Assembly (NCBI GenBank): GCA_900468805.1 | Contig: UEIF01000045.1 | Coordinates: 1-60,953 of the forward strand | Source of the DNA: Hyphomicrobiales bacterium | Lineage (GTDB): Bacteria > Pseudomonadota > Alphaproteobacteria > Rhizobiales > Rhizobiaceae | Length of the DNA: 60,953 nucleotides | Direction: 5' to 3' | Shown here: positions 26,225-34,662 of the stretch, one piece after another | Position numbering within the stretch: position 1 is the stretch's first letter | Layout: each line of letters starts with the position of its first letter | Translations under genes and position numbers: made by a program | The notes under the pieces: model-generated | Told to the model about the DNA's origin: nothing | Seen by the model: only the letters and a program-made list of their open reading frames with translations | The model's database searches: none

Positions 26225-27379
26225 TCAATTGTTGGCGAACTGCCGTCTGACCTTGTCGACAACGAAGTCCTGATCGGCGACCGACAGGCCGGTTGAGCAT
26301 GGCAGCGTCACGATCCGTTGCCAGAGGTTGTCGCAGACCGTCATTTCCGTCCTCGGCGCCCCTATATAGGGTGCCTGGAGATGGGCTGGTTTCCAGAAGG
26401 GGCGGGCGTCTATGCCGGCCTCCCGCAAACGAACGCGGATATCGGCCAACTGCCGTGGGTCTCTGTTGTTCACGACGATCCCGGAAAACCAATAACCGCT
26501 TCGCGCATATTCCGGATCCGGAAAAGGCGTGATTCCAGCAAGATCCGAGAAGGCCTCCCTATAATTTCGTGCTATATTCCGTTTCAACTCGACAAATCGG
26601 CCCAGATTTTCCATCTGAGCACAACCAACCGCCGCCTGGAGGTTTGTCATTCGGTAATTATAACCGACCATGTCGTGATCGTAATCGGCCCCGACTCTGG
26701 CGGTGGTTGTCAGATGACGGAAGAGGCGTGCTTTTTCCGGATCATCCGTAACGATAATTCCGCCACCGCCGGCGGTGACAGTCTTGTTTCCATTGAAGGA
26801 GAACATCGTGAAGTCTGCGCCCAAGCTTCCCGAAGGACGATCTTTGTAGGTGGTACCCAGTGCCGCGGCCGCATCAACAACAACCGGCAAATAGTAGGCC
26901 TTCGCCAACTCATTAATCTCATCCATCTGGGCGGGAATGCCCAGCGTAAAAACCGGCAATATTGCCGAAATTCTGCGCCCCGTTTCCGTGTGAAGTAACG
27001 CACCGTCCACGCGACGATGCGTCTCTTTCTCGAGTTTGTTAGCCAATAACGTTACGTCTATCGACCAGTTTTCGGGAGAGATATCGAAAAGCCACGGAAG
27101 CGCTCCGCAATGAGCAATTGCAGCAATCGAAGCGATGAACGTGAATGATGGTGCAATGACCAAATCGTCGCGCCCTACACCGGCGGATAGCAAGGCAGCA
27201 TGAAGTGCCGTGGTACCCGCGGATGTCGCAACGGCGTATTTGGCACCGGACGCAGCAGCCACCATTTCTTCGAAACGGGTAACGAATGGTCCCACCGTCG
27301 AGACGAATGTCGACGTTATGCATTCCTGCAGATATTCGGCCTCACGGCCGGCTAGGTTCGGTACTGCGAGCGGTATCAT
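26225..27379 (-). CDS. legC: PLP-dependent 4-aminotransferase, LegC-like
   Basis: DegT/DnrJ/EryC1 family aminotransferase of 384 residues. Lys199 in FNGNKTVTAGGGG is the PLP lysine, the sequence typical of LegC/PglE-type 4-aminotransferases, and VVVDAAAALG gives the cofactor Asp. It would aminate the 4-keto-6-deoxy sugar made by the dehydratase whose gene ends 5 bases away. It is clearly different from the WbpE-like enzyme at 13210-14307. Within the leg pathway its product is acetylated by the LegH candidate. Confidence 0.86.
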   Translation of the reverse strand: MIPLAVPNLAGREAEYLQECITSTFVSTVGPFVTRFEEMVAAASGAKYAVATSAGTTALHAALLSAGVGRDDLVIAPSFTFIASIAAIAHCGALPWLFDISPENWSIDVTLLANKLEKETHRRVDGALLHTETGRRISAILPVFTLGIPAQMDEINELAKAYYLPVVVDAAAALGTTYKDRPSGSLGADFTMFSFNGNKTVTAGGGGIIVTDDPEKARLFRHLTTTARVGADYDHDMVGYNYRMTNLQAAVGCAQMENLGRFVELKRNIARNYREAFSDLAGITPFPDPEYARSGYWFSGIVVNNRDPRQLADIRVRLREAGIDARPFWKPAHLQAPYIGAPRTEMTVCDNLWQRIVTLPCSTGLSVADQDFVVDKVRRQFANN

Positions 27380-27384
27380 TGGGC

Positions 27385-28650
27385 CTAAATCCGTGAATCC
27401 AGAGTTTTTTCACTTGGCTTGTGAGTCTGCAGAAAGGACGGTTCGACCGCAGCCACAAGTTCCTTCAACCGATCCTTGTCGATCTGCTGTGGCAAAGTCG
27501 GCATATTGGCTGCGGCGAAAAGACCTTCGAGGCTGTTGATCAATCTTCCAATCGATCCGCTAGCGGCACTTTTGTACTTGACGAGGGAAAGTCCCGCGAA
27601 CCCGCCGTCCACGGCGCTTTCACCATTCGCGACGAATTCTTCGTAGGCCTTCTCACCGGCCGTATCGAGCGGCGTTAGCAGAAGTGGCCAAGAACCAGAG
27701 CTGCGAAGCAAGCTCGTCGCCTGCACCGCTTTGGTTTCATCGCTGAAAATCACTGGCTTCAGCTTCAAATGCTCGAGGTAGGCCTTCGCGACGTCTTCGA
27801 GCAAAACGAGATGTTCGTCGGGACTAAGCTTGGGAACGACGATGTGTTGATCCGGAGCGCACACGGCTGCCAAGGTACAGAGATGACCGGCCTCCTCCAT
27901 GGAGACAAAATAGCGCCGAGTATCGACAGGCGTAGCCAGCGGCTGCTCCTGTTCGATGCGCCGCTGGAAGCTTTGAAGAAGCGAACCGTTTGAGAACGCG
28001 ACATTTGCAAAGCGCGCGGAGACAATTTCTGCGCCGAGATCCTTCACAGCTTCGCCGCTGAACATCACGTGTTCCATGAGGCGTTTGCTCGCGCCCATGA
28101 AGGAGCTTGGATTGGCTGCTTTGTCAGTAGAAACGGAGAAATATCTGCCTTTGAATTGCACTTCGCCCAACCAGCGCAACAGACGAGCCTGTTTGAGCAA
28201 ATTCGTGTCAAACATCTGCAGCATCGAAAAGGAATCTTTCTCAGACCTCACATGCTTAATCGCCGCAAAATTCAAAACAAAGTCGTAGGAAGGTTGGTCA
28301 TGAATGAAGAGCCTCGTTGCTGGTGAGCCGAAATCCAATGGCAATGTCCGAAAATCCGAAACGGAAAAGCCGCCTGAACTGGAGCGGAGTGTCCGAACCA
28401 ACTCCGCCAACTCATTTTCATTCTGATCGATTACGTGAAGAGCAGATGGCTCGAACCCTGAAATGACCGATATTGTGGCGGAACCGATTGAGCCCGCAGC
28501 ACCGATTGCAAGCACCCGCTTGCCCTTCAGCTTATCCCTTAGCTGCCCTCCAAAACGCCTCATATCCTCCGAGAAGATCGAACTCTCTCTTCCGGTTGCA
28601 ATAAACGCGAGTTCGCTGTTCTTGCCGTTTTTATGAGCGTCAATAGGCAT
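27385..28650 (-). CDS. legB: Nucleotide-sugar 4,6-dehydratase, LegB-like (CapD/Polysacc_synt_2)
   Basis: SDR protein of 421 residues. The Rossmann motif is VLAIGAAGSIGSATIS, followed by FAAIKHVRSEKD and VSTDKAANPSSFMGASKR, which replaces the usual YxxxK with the Met/Lys-type catalytic block of FlaA1/CapD enzymes. An additional C-terminal section of about 120 residues is not typical of short LegB proteins. It probably dehydrates the PtmE product. ATG 28650 is preferred, with AGGACA 7 bases upstream; an earlier ATG at 28722 would overlap ptmE by about 50 bases. Confidence 0.78.
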   Translation of the reverse strand: MPIDAHKNGKNSELAFIATGRESSIFSEDMRRFGGQLRDKLKGKRVLAIGAAGSIGSATISVISGFEPSALHVIDQNENELAELVRTLRSSSGGFSVSDFRTLPLDFGSPATRLFIHDQPSYDFVLNFAAIKHVRSEKDSFSMLQMFDTNLLKQARLLRWLGEVQFKGRYFSVSTDKAANPSSFMGASKRLMEHVMFSGEAVKDLGAEIVSARFANVAFSNGSLLQSFQRRIEQEQPLATPVDTRRYFVSMEEAGHLCTLAAVCAPDQHIVVPKLSPDEHLVLLEDVAKAYLEHLKLKPVIFSDETKAVQATSLLRSSGSWPLLLTPLDTAGEKAYEEFVANGESAVDGGFAGLSLVKYKSAASGSIGRLINSLEGLFAAANMPTLPQQIDKDRLKELVAAVEPSFLQTHKPSEKTLDSRI

Positions 28651-28669
28651 TGAATGTCCTGCTTTAAGA

Positions 28670-29749
28670 TCACGGCCATTTCGCCGCTTGTTTGCTGGGA
28701 TCACCATCTCCGAAACTGTCATTCGCCTTAATCAGATCTTCATGACGCCCAACATCAAGCCAAGGTTCTCGGACTGGGAAGACTGCCGCCGGTAGTTGGC
28801 GTTCGATCAGATGCTCGAAAAGGTTCGTCATATCGAAGAACTGTCTGGGCGGAACATGTTCCAGCACCTCCGGTTCTAGGAGATAGATTCCGGCATTAAC
28901 CAAAAAGTTGCATTTGGGTTTTTCAGTCAACTTGGTGAGATGGCGACCAGAAACTTCAACGACACCAAATGGTACTTCGTAGCTGTGATTGTTGACCGCC
29001 ATCGTGGCCACAGCAGACGACGCTCTATGGAAGTCGAGCATCGCTTGAAAATCGACCGTCGTGAGGATGTCCCCGTTCATCACAAAAAAGGATTTTGTGG
29101 GGACTTTCGGCAGAAGAGACAATGCTCCGGCAGTGCCCATTCGCTCCTCTTCGCGGACGAAAGTGAAGCGTGCTCCGAACTTTGACCCATCCCCGAGATG
29201 TTCCTCAAGCAAATGTCCAAGATAGTTTACACATAGCGTAATGTCTGTGAGACCCTGCGCTACCAGATTATCGACGATTATGTCGATCAGCGGGCGACCG
29301 CCAACCGATATCAGTGGCTTGGGCACATTTTCGGTCAGGGGCCGAAGTCGAGTTCCCAGTCCTCCCGCCATGATAACCACTTGGTTCTCTTGATACAAAA
29401 GTTGTTCAAACGCAGGTAGATACGCCAGGTCCCGAAATATGCCGGCCTCATCAACGATGGGAAGGTGGAGGATTTGTTCGTGTCGGAGGCGGCCAAGCAG
29501 TATGCTTTTCTCGGTGCCTAGCATTGCCGACCGGGGAGTTTGCCGCATAAATTCCTGAACTGGCGCATCTAACCCGTGGCCAGCGAGCAAGGCGCGGCGG
29601 ATGTCCCCGTCGGTTACGATGCCAATGAGTTTTCCTTCATCCGTCACAACGACCGCGATCTTCAACCCGTTGCCATCGATCACTTCGATTGCAACGCGCA
29701 TTACCGCTTGCTGCGTTATCACGACCTTGGAAATATCAATGTAAGTCAT
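28670..29749 (-). CDS. ptmE: CBS-domain sugar-1-phosphate nucleotidyltransferase, PtmE-like
   Basis: Fusion of 359 residues: tandem CBS domains at about residues 1-115 (GIVTDGDIRRALL, LPIVDEAG) followed by a nucleotidyltransferase domain with GGLGTRLRPLTENVPKP and a C-terminal DVGRHEDL. This architecture is that of Campylobacter PtmE, a glucosamine-1-phosphate guanylyltransferase that opens the GDP-sugar route to legionaminate. With legB and legC directly downstream, the same role is inferred. Nucleotide preference cannot be proved by reading. ATG 29749 has GGGATGGA just before it. It is the first gene of the ptmE-legB-legC operon. Confidence 0.82.
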   Translation of the reverse strand: MTYIDISKVVITQQAVMRVAIEVIDGNGLKIAVVVTDEGKLIGIVTDGDIRRALLAGHGLDAPVQEFMRQTPRSAMLGTEKSILLGRLRHEQILHLPIVDEAGIFRDLAYLPAFEQLLYQENQVVIMAGGLGTRLRPLTENVPKPLISVGGRPLIDIIVDNLVAQGLTDITLCVNYLGHLLEEHLGDGSKFGARFTFVREEERMGTAGALSLLPKVPTKSFFVMNGDILTTVDFQAMLDFHRASSAVATMAVNNHSYEVPFGVVEVSGRHLTKLTEKPKCNFLVNAGIYLLEPEVLEHVPPRQFFDMTNLFEHLIERQLPAAVFPVREPWLDVGRHEDLIKANDSFGDGDPSKQAAKWP

Positions 29750-30089
29750 TCCATCCCACCAATTCGGCGAAATCGCCAACGGGCGCATTCCACCACGGCT
29801 CTGATGGCGGTACTCTCTAACTCAGGAACTTGTCGATTCATAGTCTCCAAAATCGTGGACGCAAATGGGCCACACATGAGTGTGCGTCTCGAAATTCGGA
29901 TGTGCGAGGGATGAACGATTGCGGTTTGCAACGACTTTCTATGCTTCAATTTGGGTCGTGGATAATCCCCCAGCTTGGAGCAATGACGTCGGATAGCTCG
30001 CAGAATCGTAGAATTTTGCAGAGTTAGGCACTCTCCACAGCAGCTCCCAAGCCATGAGCTCGGTTGAACCCGCCGATAATCTTACGATC
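29750..30089. other. Intergenic region at right border of the polysaccharide island
   Basis: This 340-base gap should hold the promoter for the leftward ptmE-legB-legC operon, but I found no convincing promoter, repeat or RNA gene. It marks a visible change from A+T-richer island sequence to GC-rich sequence. No integrase, tRNA or direct repeat was seen at this border. Confidence 0.4.
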
Positions 30090-30488
30090 TCACGCAAACA
30101 CCGTCATTTGCGGCGGCACGACCGCGAGCATCCCAATGCGGCGGGCGGCAACGTATTTGACGAGCTGCTCGACCACCCTTGGCATGACGGGCTTTTGCAC
30201 CACGCCGAGCGCGCCGCGCACACCATCTGCGACCGCTTCCGGATTGGCGGTCATGAAGACGACGGAAATGCCGTGGTCTTCTGCAAGCCGCCGGCCGATC
30301 TCCGGCCCGGTTGGGCCGTCGGAGAGGTTGACGTCGACGAAGGCGATGTCGGCAAGCGGTGCAAGCCTGAGCGCCGCTTCCCGGTCGGATGCGAGCCCTG
30401 CGACATGCACGCCCATTTCCTCGATCGTCATTTCGAGATCGAGGGCGATCAACAGTTCGTCTTCGACAATTAGCACTCGCTGTTCCAT
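30090..30488 (-). CDS. Single-domain response regulator (CheY-like receiver)
   Basis: Stand-alone receiver of 132 residues without an output domain. The acidic pocket is VEDELL near the N-terminus, the phosphoacceptor Asp is in FVDVNLSDG, Thr is in VFMTAN, and Lys is in VVQKPV, so it should be phosphorylatable. Its closest look-alikes are rhizobial receivers related to the PhyR receiver domain. An EcfG-type promoter lies upstream, placing it in the general stress response. ATG 30488 gives the usual short N-terminus MEQRVLIVED; ATG 30530 is possible. No histidine kinase is nearby. Confidence 0.85.
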   Translation of the reverse strand: MEQRVLIVEDELLIALDLEMTIEEMGVHVAGLASDREAALRLAPLADIAFVDVNLSDGPTGPEIGRRLAEDHGISVVFMTANPEAVADGVRGALGVVQKPVMPRVVEQLVKYVAARRIGMLAVVPPQMTVFA

Positions 30489-30608
30489 GAGATGTTCCCG
30501 TTGCCAGCTACGCATGACATTCGTGGCCATGACAGATCCCCTTCACGCCTTACTTCAGGAGACTCCGCTTCGTTGAAGACAGACTGCTTCGACGAGGCTC
30601 GCTGCTTA

Positions 30609-30633
30609 AACGGGCGATGCTACGATATGTTCC
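30609..30633 (-). promoter_or_regulatory. EcfG (RpoE2)-type general-stress promoter
   Basis: Read on the minus strand, GGAAC (30633-30629) and CGTT (30612-30609) are separated by exactly 16 bases, matching the alphaproteobacterial EcfG consensus GGAAC-N16/17-CGTT. It points at the receiver gene starting at 30488. The leader would be about 110 bases long. Confidence 0.68.
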
Positions 30634-30703
30634 GATATGAAATGCAGCTTTTCTTAATTAAACGTCTGTTAATATTGACAAATTATTAAAGTATGACCCT
30701 CAG

Positions 30704-30731
30704 TAAAAAAAGCGGTCACTTTAGCCGCCTT
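30704..30731 (-). terminator. Intrinsic terminator of msrA
   Basis: On the minus strand, a stem with GCGG/CCGC core, extended by A-T pairs, is followed at once by a run of T residues (the A-run at 30704-30711 on the plus strand). It lies about 25 bases beyond the msrA stop codon. Confidence 0.65.
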
Positions 30732-30756
30732 CTAAAATTCCGATTTCAGCAGCGTC

Positions 30757-31467
30757 TCAACCCTTGGCCTTCAGCACCAGAACCGGGTCCGTGCTGTAGT
30801 CGGCCGGGAAAATCTGCTTCAGGTTCTCGATCTTCGGCAGGTCGTTATAGACGATGTAGGGGTAGGTCGGGTTCAGCGTCAGGAAATCCTGGTGATACGG
30901 CTCGGCCGGGTAGAAGCCGGTATCGTCGGTGACCTTGGTGACGATCGGCTGTTTGAAGACATGCGCCTTGTCGAGCTGGGTGATATAGGCTTCGGCGACC
31001 TTGCGCTGTTGCGGGTCGGAAATGAAAAGCGCCGAGCGGTATTGGGTGCCCTCGTCCGGCCCCTGGAAATTGAGCTGCGTCGGGTTGTGTGCGACCGAGA
31101 AGAAGACCTGCAGGAGCTTGCCGTAGCTGACCTGCTTCGGATCGAAGGTCACCTTGACGGATTCGGCATGACCCGTCGCGCCGGAGCTGACCGTTTCGTA
31201 CTGGGCGGTTGCTGCTTCCCCGCCGGCATAGCCGGAAACGGCGCTTTTGACACCCTTCACATGCTGAAAGACGCCCTGGACACCCCAGAAACAGCCGCCG
31301 GCGAAGACAGCCGTCTCCGTGCCGGACTGGCCCGCCTCGTCGAGCGCAGGGGCTGGAATGACGACGGCATCTTCCGCCGCTTGCGTGGCGGCGGAACCGA
31401 AGCCGAGCGAAAGGGATGCGGTTGCGAAAAGCGCGGCAAGGACCTTGCCTGATGTGGATATGGGCAT
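30757..31467 (-). CDS. msrA: Periplasmic peptide methionine sulfoxide reductase A
   Basis: MsrA of 236 residues with a cleavable signal peptide (about residues 1-31, ending ATQAAED). The catalytic Cys59 is in AGGCFWG, and the family block GHAESVKVTFDP is present. It reduces methionine-S-sulfoxide in exported proteins, repairing envelope oxidation damage. ATG 31467 is fixed by GGAGG eight bases upstream and by the signal peptide. It ends in its own terminator. Confidence 0.92.
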   Translation of the reverse strand: MPISTSGKVLAALFATASLSLGFGSAATQAAEDAVVIPAPALDEAGQSGTETAVFAGGCFWGVQGVFQHVKGVKSAVSGYAGGEAATAQYETVSSGATGHAESVKVTFDPKQVSYGKLLQVFFSVAHNPTQLNFQGPDEGTQYRSALFISDPQQRKVAEAYITQLDKAHVFKQPIVTKVTDDTGFYPAEPYHQDFLTLNPTYPYIVYNDLPKIENLKQIFPADYSTDPVLVLKAKG

Positions 31468-31542
31468 GGGGGCTACCTCCGGGGACAATGCGGCAAAATC
31501 CTTGCCGATCGACGAGAAAGCTGCAAATCACAAGCTGTTCAC

Positions 31543-31844
31543 TCACGCCGATGTGACGATTGCAAGAAAGCGAATGTGTGAAAGTGGGACAGGAAGGTCG
31601 GCTGCGACATCGCCGGCCTCGACAAGCAGCCGAAGTGCGGCAAGCCGCCGCCCGCCAGCATCACGAAATAGCGGCCCTTCTTCCCGGAACGCACCACCGG
31701 GTTCCGCAAGAGCCCGTTGGCCTTGATGCTGGCGGCAAGCTCCCTGATGCCGCTCTCCGTATAGGTGCGGCGCACATTCTTCGGATCGGGATCGAGCTCG
31801 TTCAGCGCAATCGTGATGGTCCCGGTCGAGTTCGTCTCAGTCAT
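31543..31844 (-). pseudogene. ParB-like nuclease domain fragment, frameshifted
   Basis: From ATG 31844 the frame reads like the N-terminal ParB/Spo0J domain of plasmid-type proteins: ITIALNELDPDPKNVRR, then GIRELAASIKANGLLRNPVV and RYFVMLAGG. Family similarity then continues in another frame (RRLAALRLLVEAGDVAADLP) to a TGA at 31545-31543, implying loss of one base at about 31660. Full-length relatives are several hundred residues, so the gene is also truncated where the msrA region begins. It is probably debris of a plasmid or island element. Confidence 0.7.
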
Positions 31845-32114
31845 GATCCTTGTCCTCTCTTGTTCTTCCGCGAAGCGGGTGCGTGCGGAGCAGGAGCACT
31901 CGCTCCTGCACCCGAGCTCGTGCGGAACAGCAGGGGAGAGGGGGACAAGCGGACAAATCGGAGGGAACTCCCCACCTTTTGCAAGCGGTATTTTCGCTTG
32001 GTCGAAAAATTGCTCTTTTGCCTTCCCTAGTCCCGCCTTGGGCCGGGGTTAGTAGCGCGGCGCTGCAACCCTTGCCTCGCGGCGAGCAGCGTGTGCAAGC
32101 GGAGGTGCCCTTCG
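31845..32114. other. Intergenic region with a perfect stem-loop
   Basis: GCAGGAGC at 31890-31897 and GCTCCTGC at 31902-31909 form an 8-base-pair hairpin with a 4-base loop. There is no T-tract, so it is not an intrinsic terminator. No coding frame is convincing in the rest. Confidence 0.45.
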
Positions 32115-32273
32115 ATGGACAATCCTTTCCTCAAAGACGGGAAGGTGACCTACACGTGTAAATTCCTGGATGCGGGACAGAGGCTTTACGTCGCCGATAA
32201 AAAGATAAATGGCCCAAACAAGAGCGATCAACATGTTTGGCTAAGGGTGAGAACAACTCCCGTCGGCCAATAG
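32115..32273 (+). CDS. Small hypothetical protein
   Basis: Frame of 52 codons starting MDNPFLKDGKVTYTCKF with GGAGG nine bases upstream. The product is soluble, lysine-rich, contains one Cys and has no recognised domain. The ribosome binding site is the main support. It might also be a chance frame in a debris zone. Confidence 0.35.
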   Translation: MDNPFLKDGKVTYTCKFLDAGQRLYVADKKINGPNKSDQHVWLRVRTTPVGQ

Positions 32274-32439
32274 GATCTAGCGCTTGGGTCCGAATGCCCG
32301 AGGGCATCCGATGAGCAGAGCCTTTCGAACTCCAACAGCCGCCCGGCTTCATGCGGTTTCGTCGATAGCGTTTCGTTATCTGGCACGTTTTATGGTGACC
32401 ACCTGGTCTTCAGCAAGCGCTCTCCAGCGACGGCAACCC

Positions 32440-33675
32440 TCAGTCTCCGCCCGTCACAATCGGCAGGGTTTCAAGATGGCCATCGATTGTCTCGACGACC
32501 TTTCGGCCCAGCGGAAGGTTCTTCTTCTCGTCCTTCCAGCGTTCCATGAAGATAGAAACGGTATCTTTGGCCGTATCCTGGACCAGCTTACGGGGCAGCG
32601 ACGCCTTGGCCGACAGGTGATCGAGCTCATCAAGCGTATATCCTGCAAAGTCCTTTGTACGGCTAAAGGTCAGCGCCGATTTGTCGTTGGGGATGTAAGG
32701 GATCGTCGATACGTAGTCATAGGCCGGTGACAGCCGCGCTCGCTTTCGATCGGGGTAGATCAGCGACCAGTTCTTCAGATGCATGTCACCGTTGCCGATC
32801 AGCACATTGAATGTCAGCCTGCGAATGAACTCCGCCACGTCGTCATGGTCGGATTCTGTGGCGACGACGGCGGCGAGATTCCGAAAGCTTGCTTTTTTGT
32901 ATTTGTCCTCTGGATAGACGTCAAAGACCTGAGCAAAATCCTCGATATGGGTAAGCTCGCCGCCATTGCCGCGATCGAACCGTTCAATGACGAAGGCGTT
33001 TGGGCCTAGTTGTTCGATTCCATCGGGAAGATTGCCGATCGATCGAATGTCGCGGAGGTCGATTGCCGGCACGTTGATGCCGACCATGCGCGCAAGGCTC
33101 ATCATCGAAAATTCGTTTTCCGGCACATGGGCAAACTCCCGTGAAGGAAGCTTGACGATCCAGTCGCCGCCGACCCCGCTTGTCGGGACCGTCAGTCCGC
33201 CGCTTGCGCTCTGGACCGCGGAGAATTTGAGTTGAACGCCGGCAAGCGAAAATCGCAATACGTCCTCAGCCGGAGCCTTTGTCGCCTCATCATCGAGAGC
33301 GTCGTGGGGCCCCTCCGGCCATGCCTCGCTGTCGGCAGGAAGGACGGTGACGGCACCTGCCAGGTCCTGGCCGAGGACCCAGAGCAGGAAGAACTCGCGG
33401 TCACTGTGAACATTTGCCTTTTCGGCGAGGTATTTGCGAAGATGTCCTTCCGGCAGCAGATTGGAAAAGAATGGCATCAGCTTGATTTTATAGGGACGAA
33501 ACTCGGTCAGGAGATCCCCGAAGCGATCTTTGAACCGGAGACCGAGGGTCGGCCGGTCGGGATTTTCGATATAGGCGTCGTTGAACGCAAATAGCGTCCT
33601 CTCGCCGCCCACATAGGTGATGGTGCCAATTTCCGTTCCGTAAAGGCGCACAGACAGGACAGATACGTCAGCCAT
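32440..33675 (-). CDS. hipA: HipA-like serine/threonine kinase toxin
   Basis: Kinase-fold toxin of about 411 residues. The N-terminal part resembles the HipA couple domain (LYGTEIGTITY, FFSNLLPEG). The core has SLAGVQLKFS (nucleotide loop), WIVKLPS (ATP lysine), NEFSMMSLA, FVIERFDR, and GNGDMHLKNWSLIY with catalytic Asp and Asn, then SPAYDYVST. All key motifs look intact. HipA family toxins phosphorylate aminoacyl-tRNA synthetases and cause growth arrest. Several Met codons cluster at 33675-33687, overlapping the antitoxin stop, so translation is coupled. Confidence 0.87.
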   Translation of the reverse strand: MADVSVLSVRLYGTEIGTITYVGGERTLFAFNDAYIENPDRPTLGLRFKDRFGDLLTEFRPYKIKLMPFFSNLLPEGHLRKYLAEKANVHSDREFFLLWVLGQDLAGAVTVLPADSEAWPEGPHDALDDEATKAPAEDVLRFSLAGVQLKFSAVQSASGGLTVPTSGVGGDWIVKLPSREFAHVPENEFSMMSLARMVGINVPAIDLRDIRSIGNLPDGIEQLGPNAFVIERFDRGNGGELTHIEDFAQVFDVYPEDKYKKASFRNLAAVVATESDHDDVAEFIRRLTFNVLIGNGDMHLKNWSLIYPDRKRARLSPAYDYVSTIPYIPNDKSALTFSRTKDFAGYTLDELDHLSAKASLPRKLVQDTAKDTVSIFMERWKDEKKNLPLGRKVVETIDGHLETLPIVTGGD

Positions 33676-34261
33676 CATCATCCTCATCGAGCGAATAGGC
33701 CGGCCTGGGGGGATCGCTTCGGGTAGGCGCCGGCCGCGAATGAGCGATCTGATTGCGCAGCATAACCAGGTTTCTGGTGACTTCGGTCAAGTGATCGAAA
33801 TTGTGGCTCGATATCGCCCGTTCGAGAGTGGCGCGGATAGAGCTTAGCGCGTCGATATGCACGGCCGAGATCGGCCATCGGCGGAGAGCAGAATAGCTTT
33901 TGACAAGCTCACCTTGCTGGGGATGGGAGGCAAACGCACTTTGGGCATTCCGGATGGCACGCTGCAACAGGCGCATCTCCTTGGCGATATCAGAAGGCTG
34001 GGTGGGCACATCTTCGAGTGTCTGGCGCATAATGGATTTTACAGCGGGCACCGCCTTGTGTGGTACAAGGGCGATTTCCAGATCAAGAGCATTGGCAATG
34101 GTGATCAAGGTCGAGAGCCTGAGATCAATGCTGTTGGATTCGATACGGGAAATTTGCGCCTGCGGCACGCCTGATAGGTGACTGAGTTCGCGTTGGCTCA
34201 ACGCCTTGCGCTCTCGAGCCTCTCTCAGATGCATGGCAATCTCTTCAGTTGCGTAGGGCAT
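33668..34261 (-). CDS. hipB: HipB-like XRE-family antitoxin
   Basis: Antitoxin and repressor of 197 residues. The N-terminal helix-turn-helix at about residues 10-65 (LSQRELSHLSGVPQAQISRIES) is XRE type. The long C-terminal part is unusual for classic HipB (about 90 residues) and is of a kind found in rhizobial HipB relatives. It binds and neutralises HipA and represses the operon. Two matching palindromes lie upstream. Its 3-prime end overlaps hipA. Confidence 0.85.
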   Translation of the reverse strand: MPYATEEIAMHLREARERKALSQRELSHLSGVPQAQISRIESNSIDLRLSTLITIANALDLEIALVPHKAVPAVKSIMRQTLEDVPTQPSDIAKEMRLLQRAIRNAQSAFASHPQQGELVKSYSALRRWPISAVHIDALSSIRATLERAISSHNFDHLTEVTRNLVMLRNQIAHSRPAPTRSDPPRPAYSLDEDDDG

Positions 34262-34290
34262 GATGTCTTATTGGATATCTATCCTTGATC

Positions 34291-34312
34291 TTGATATCGA
34301 TTTAGATATCAA
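34291..34312. promoter_or_regulatory. HipB operator candidate, proximal
   Basis: TTGATATC and GATATCAA form a perfect 8-base inverted repeat with a 6-base spacer, 30 bases upstream of hipB. A weaker GGATA/TATCC dyad sits at 34273-34284. Confidence 0.65.
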
Positions 34313-34365
34313 GTCAGCACCTCTTCCACAAGGACCGATGCTTAAAACGACATCATAAATCAACA

Positions 34366-34387
34366 TTGATGTCCTTATCGACATCAA
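34366..34387. promoter_or_regulatory. HipB operator candidate, distal
   Basis: TTGATGTC and GACATCAA form a perfect 8-base inverted repeat, again with a 6-base spacer. It differs from the proximal site by one base per arm and lies 75 bases from it, about seven helical turns. Confidence 0.62.
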
Positions 34388-34662
34388 CCGAGACGCAAAA
34401 ATAGCCAAACGACCGAAGCGCCGATGAAGCGCAGCCGTTTTGCGCGCTCGGCGGGATCTGTGTTGCCCTTCAGAAGAAGGCCGCGCGGTCGATCCATCGC
34501 CGCCGGTGCGTTCGCATATATCCTCCCTGCCAGTGAGTTCGCGACGCCCTATTAACGTTCAAACGCTGGAGTACGTTGGGACAGGCTGGAAGGTGTGTTG
34601 ACAATTTCCCGAGGAGTGGGGACATTGCCGGCCGGTCAGAGCCAGCACCCTGGGGGGATCCA

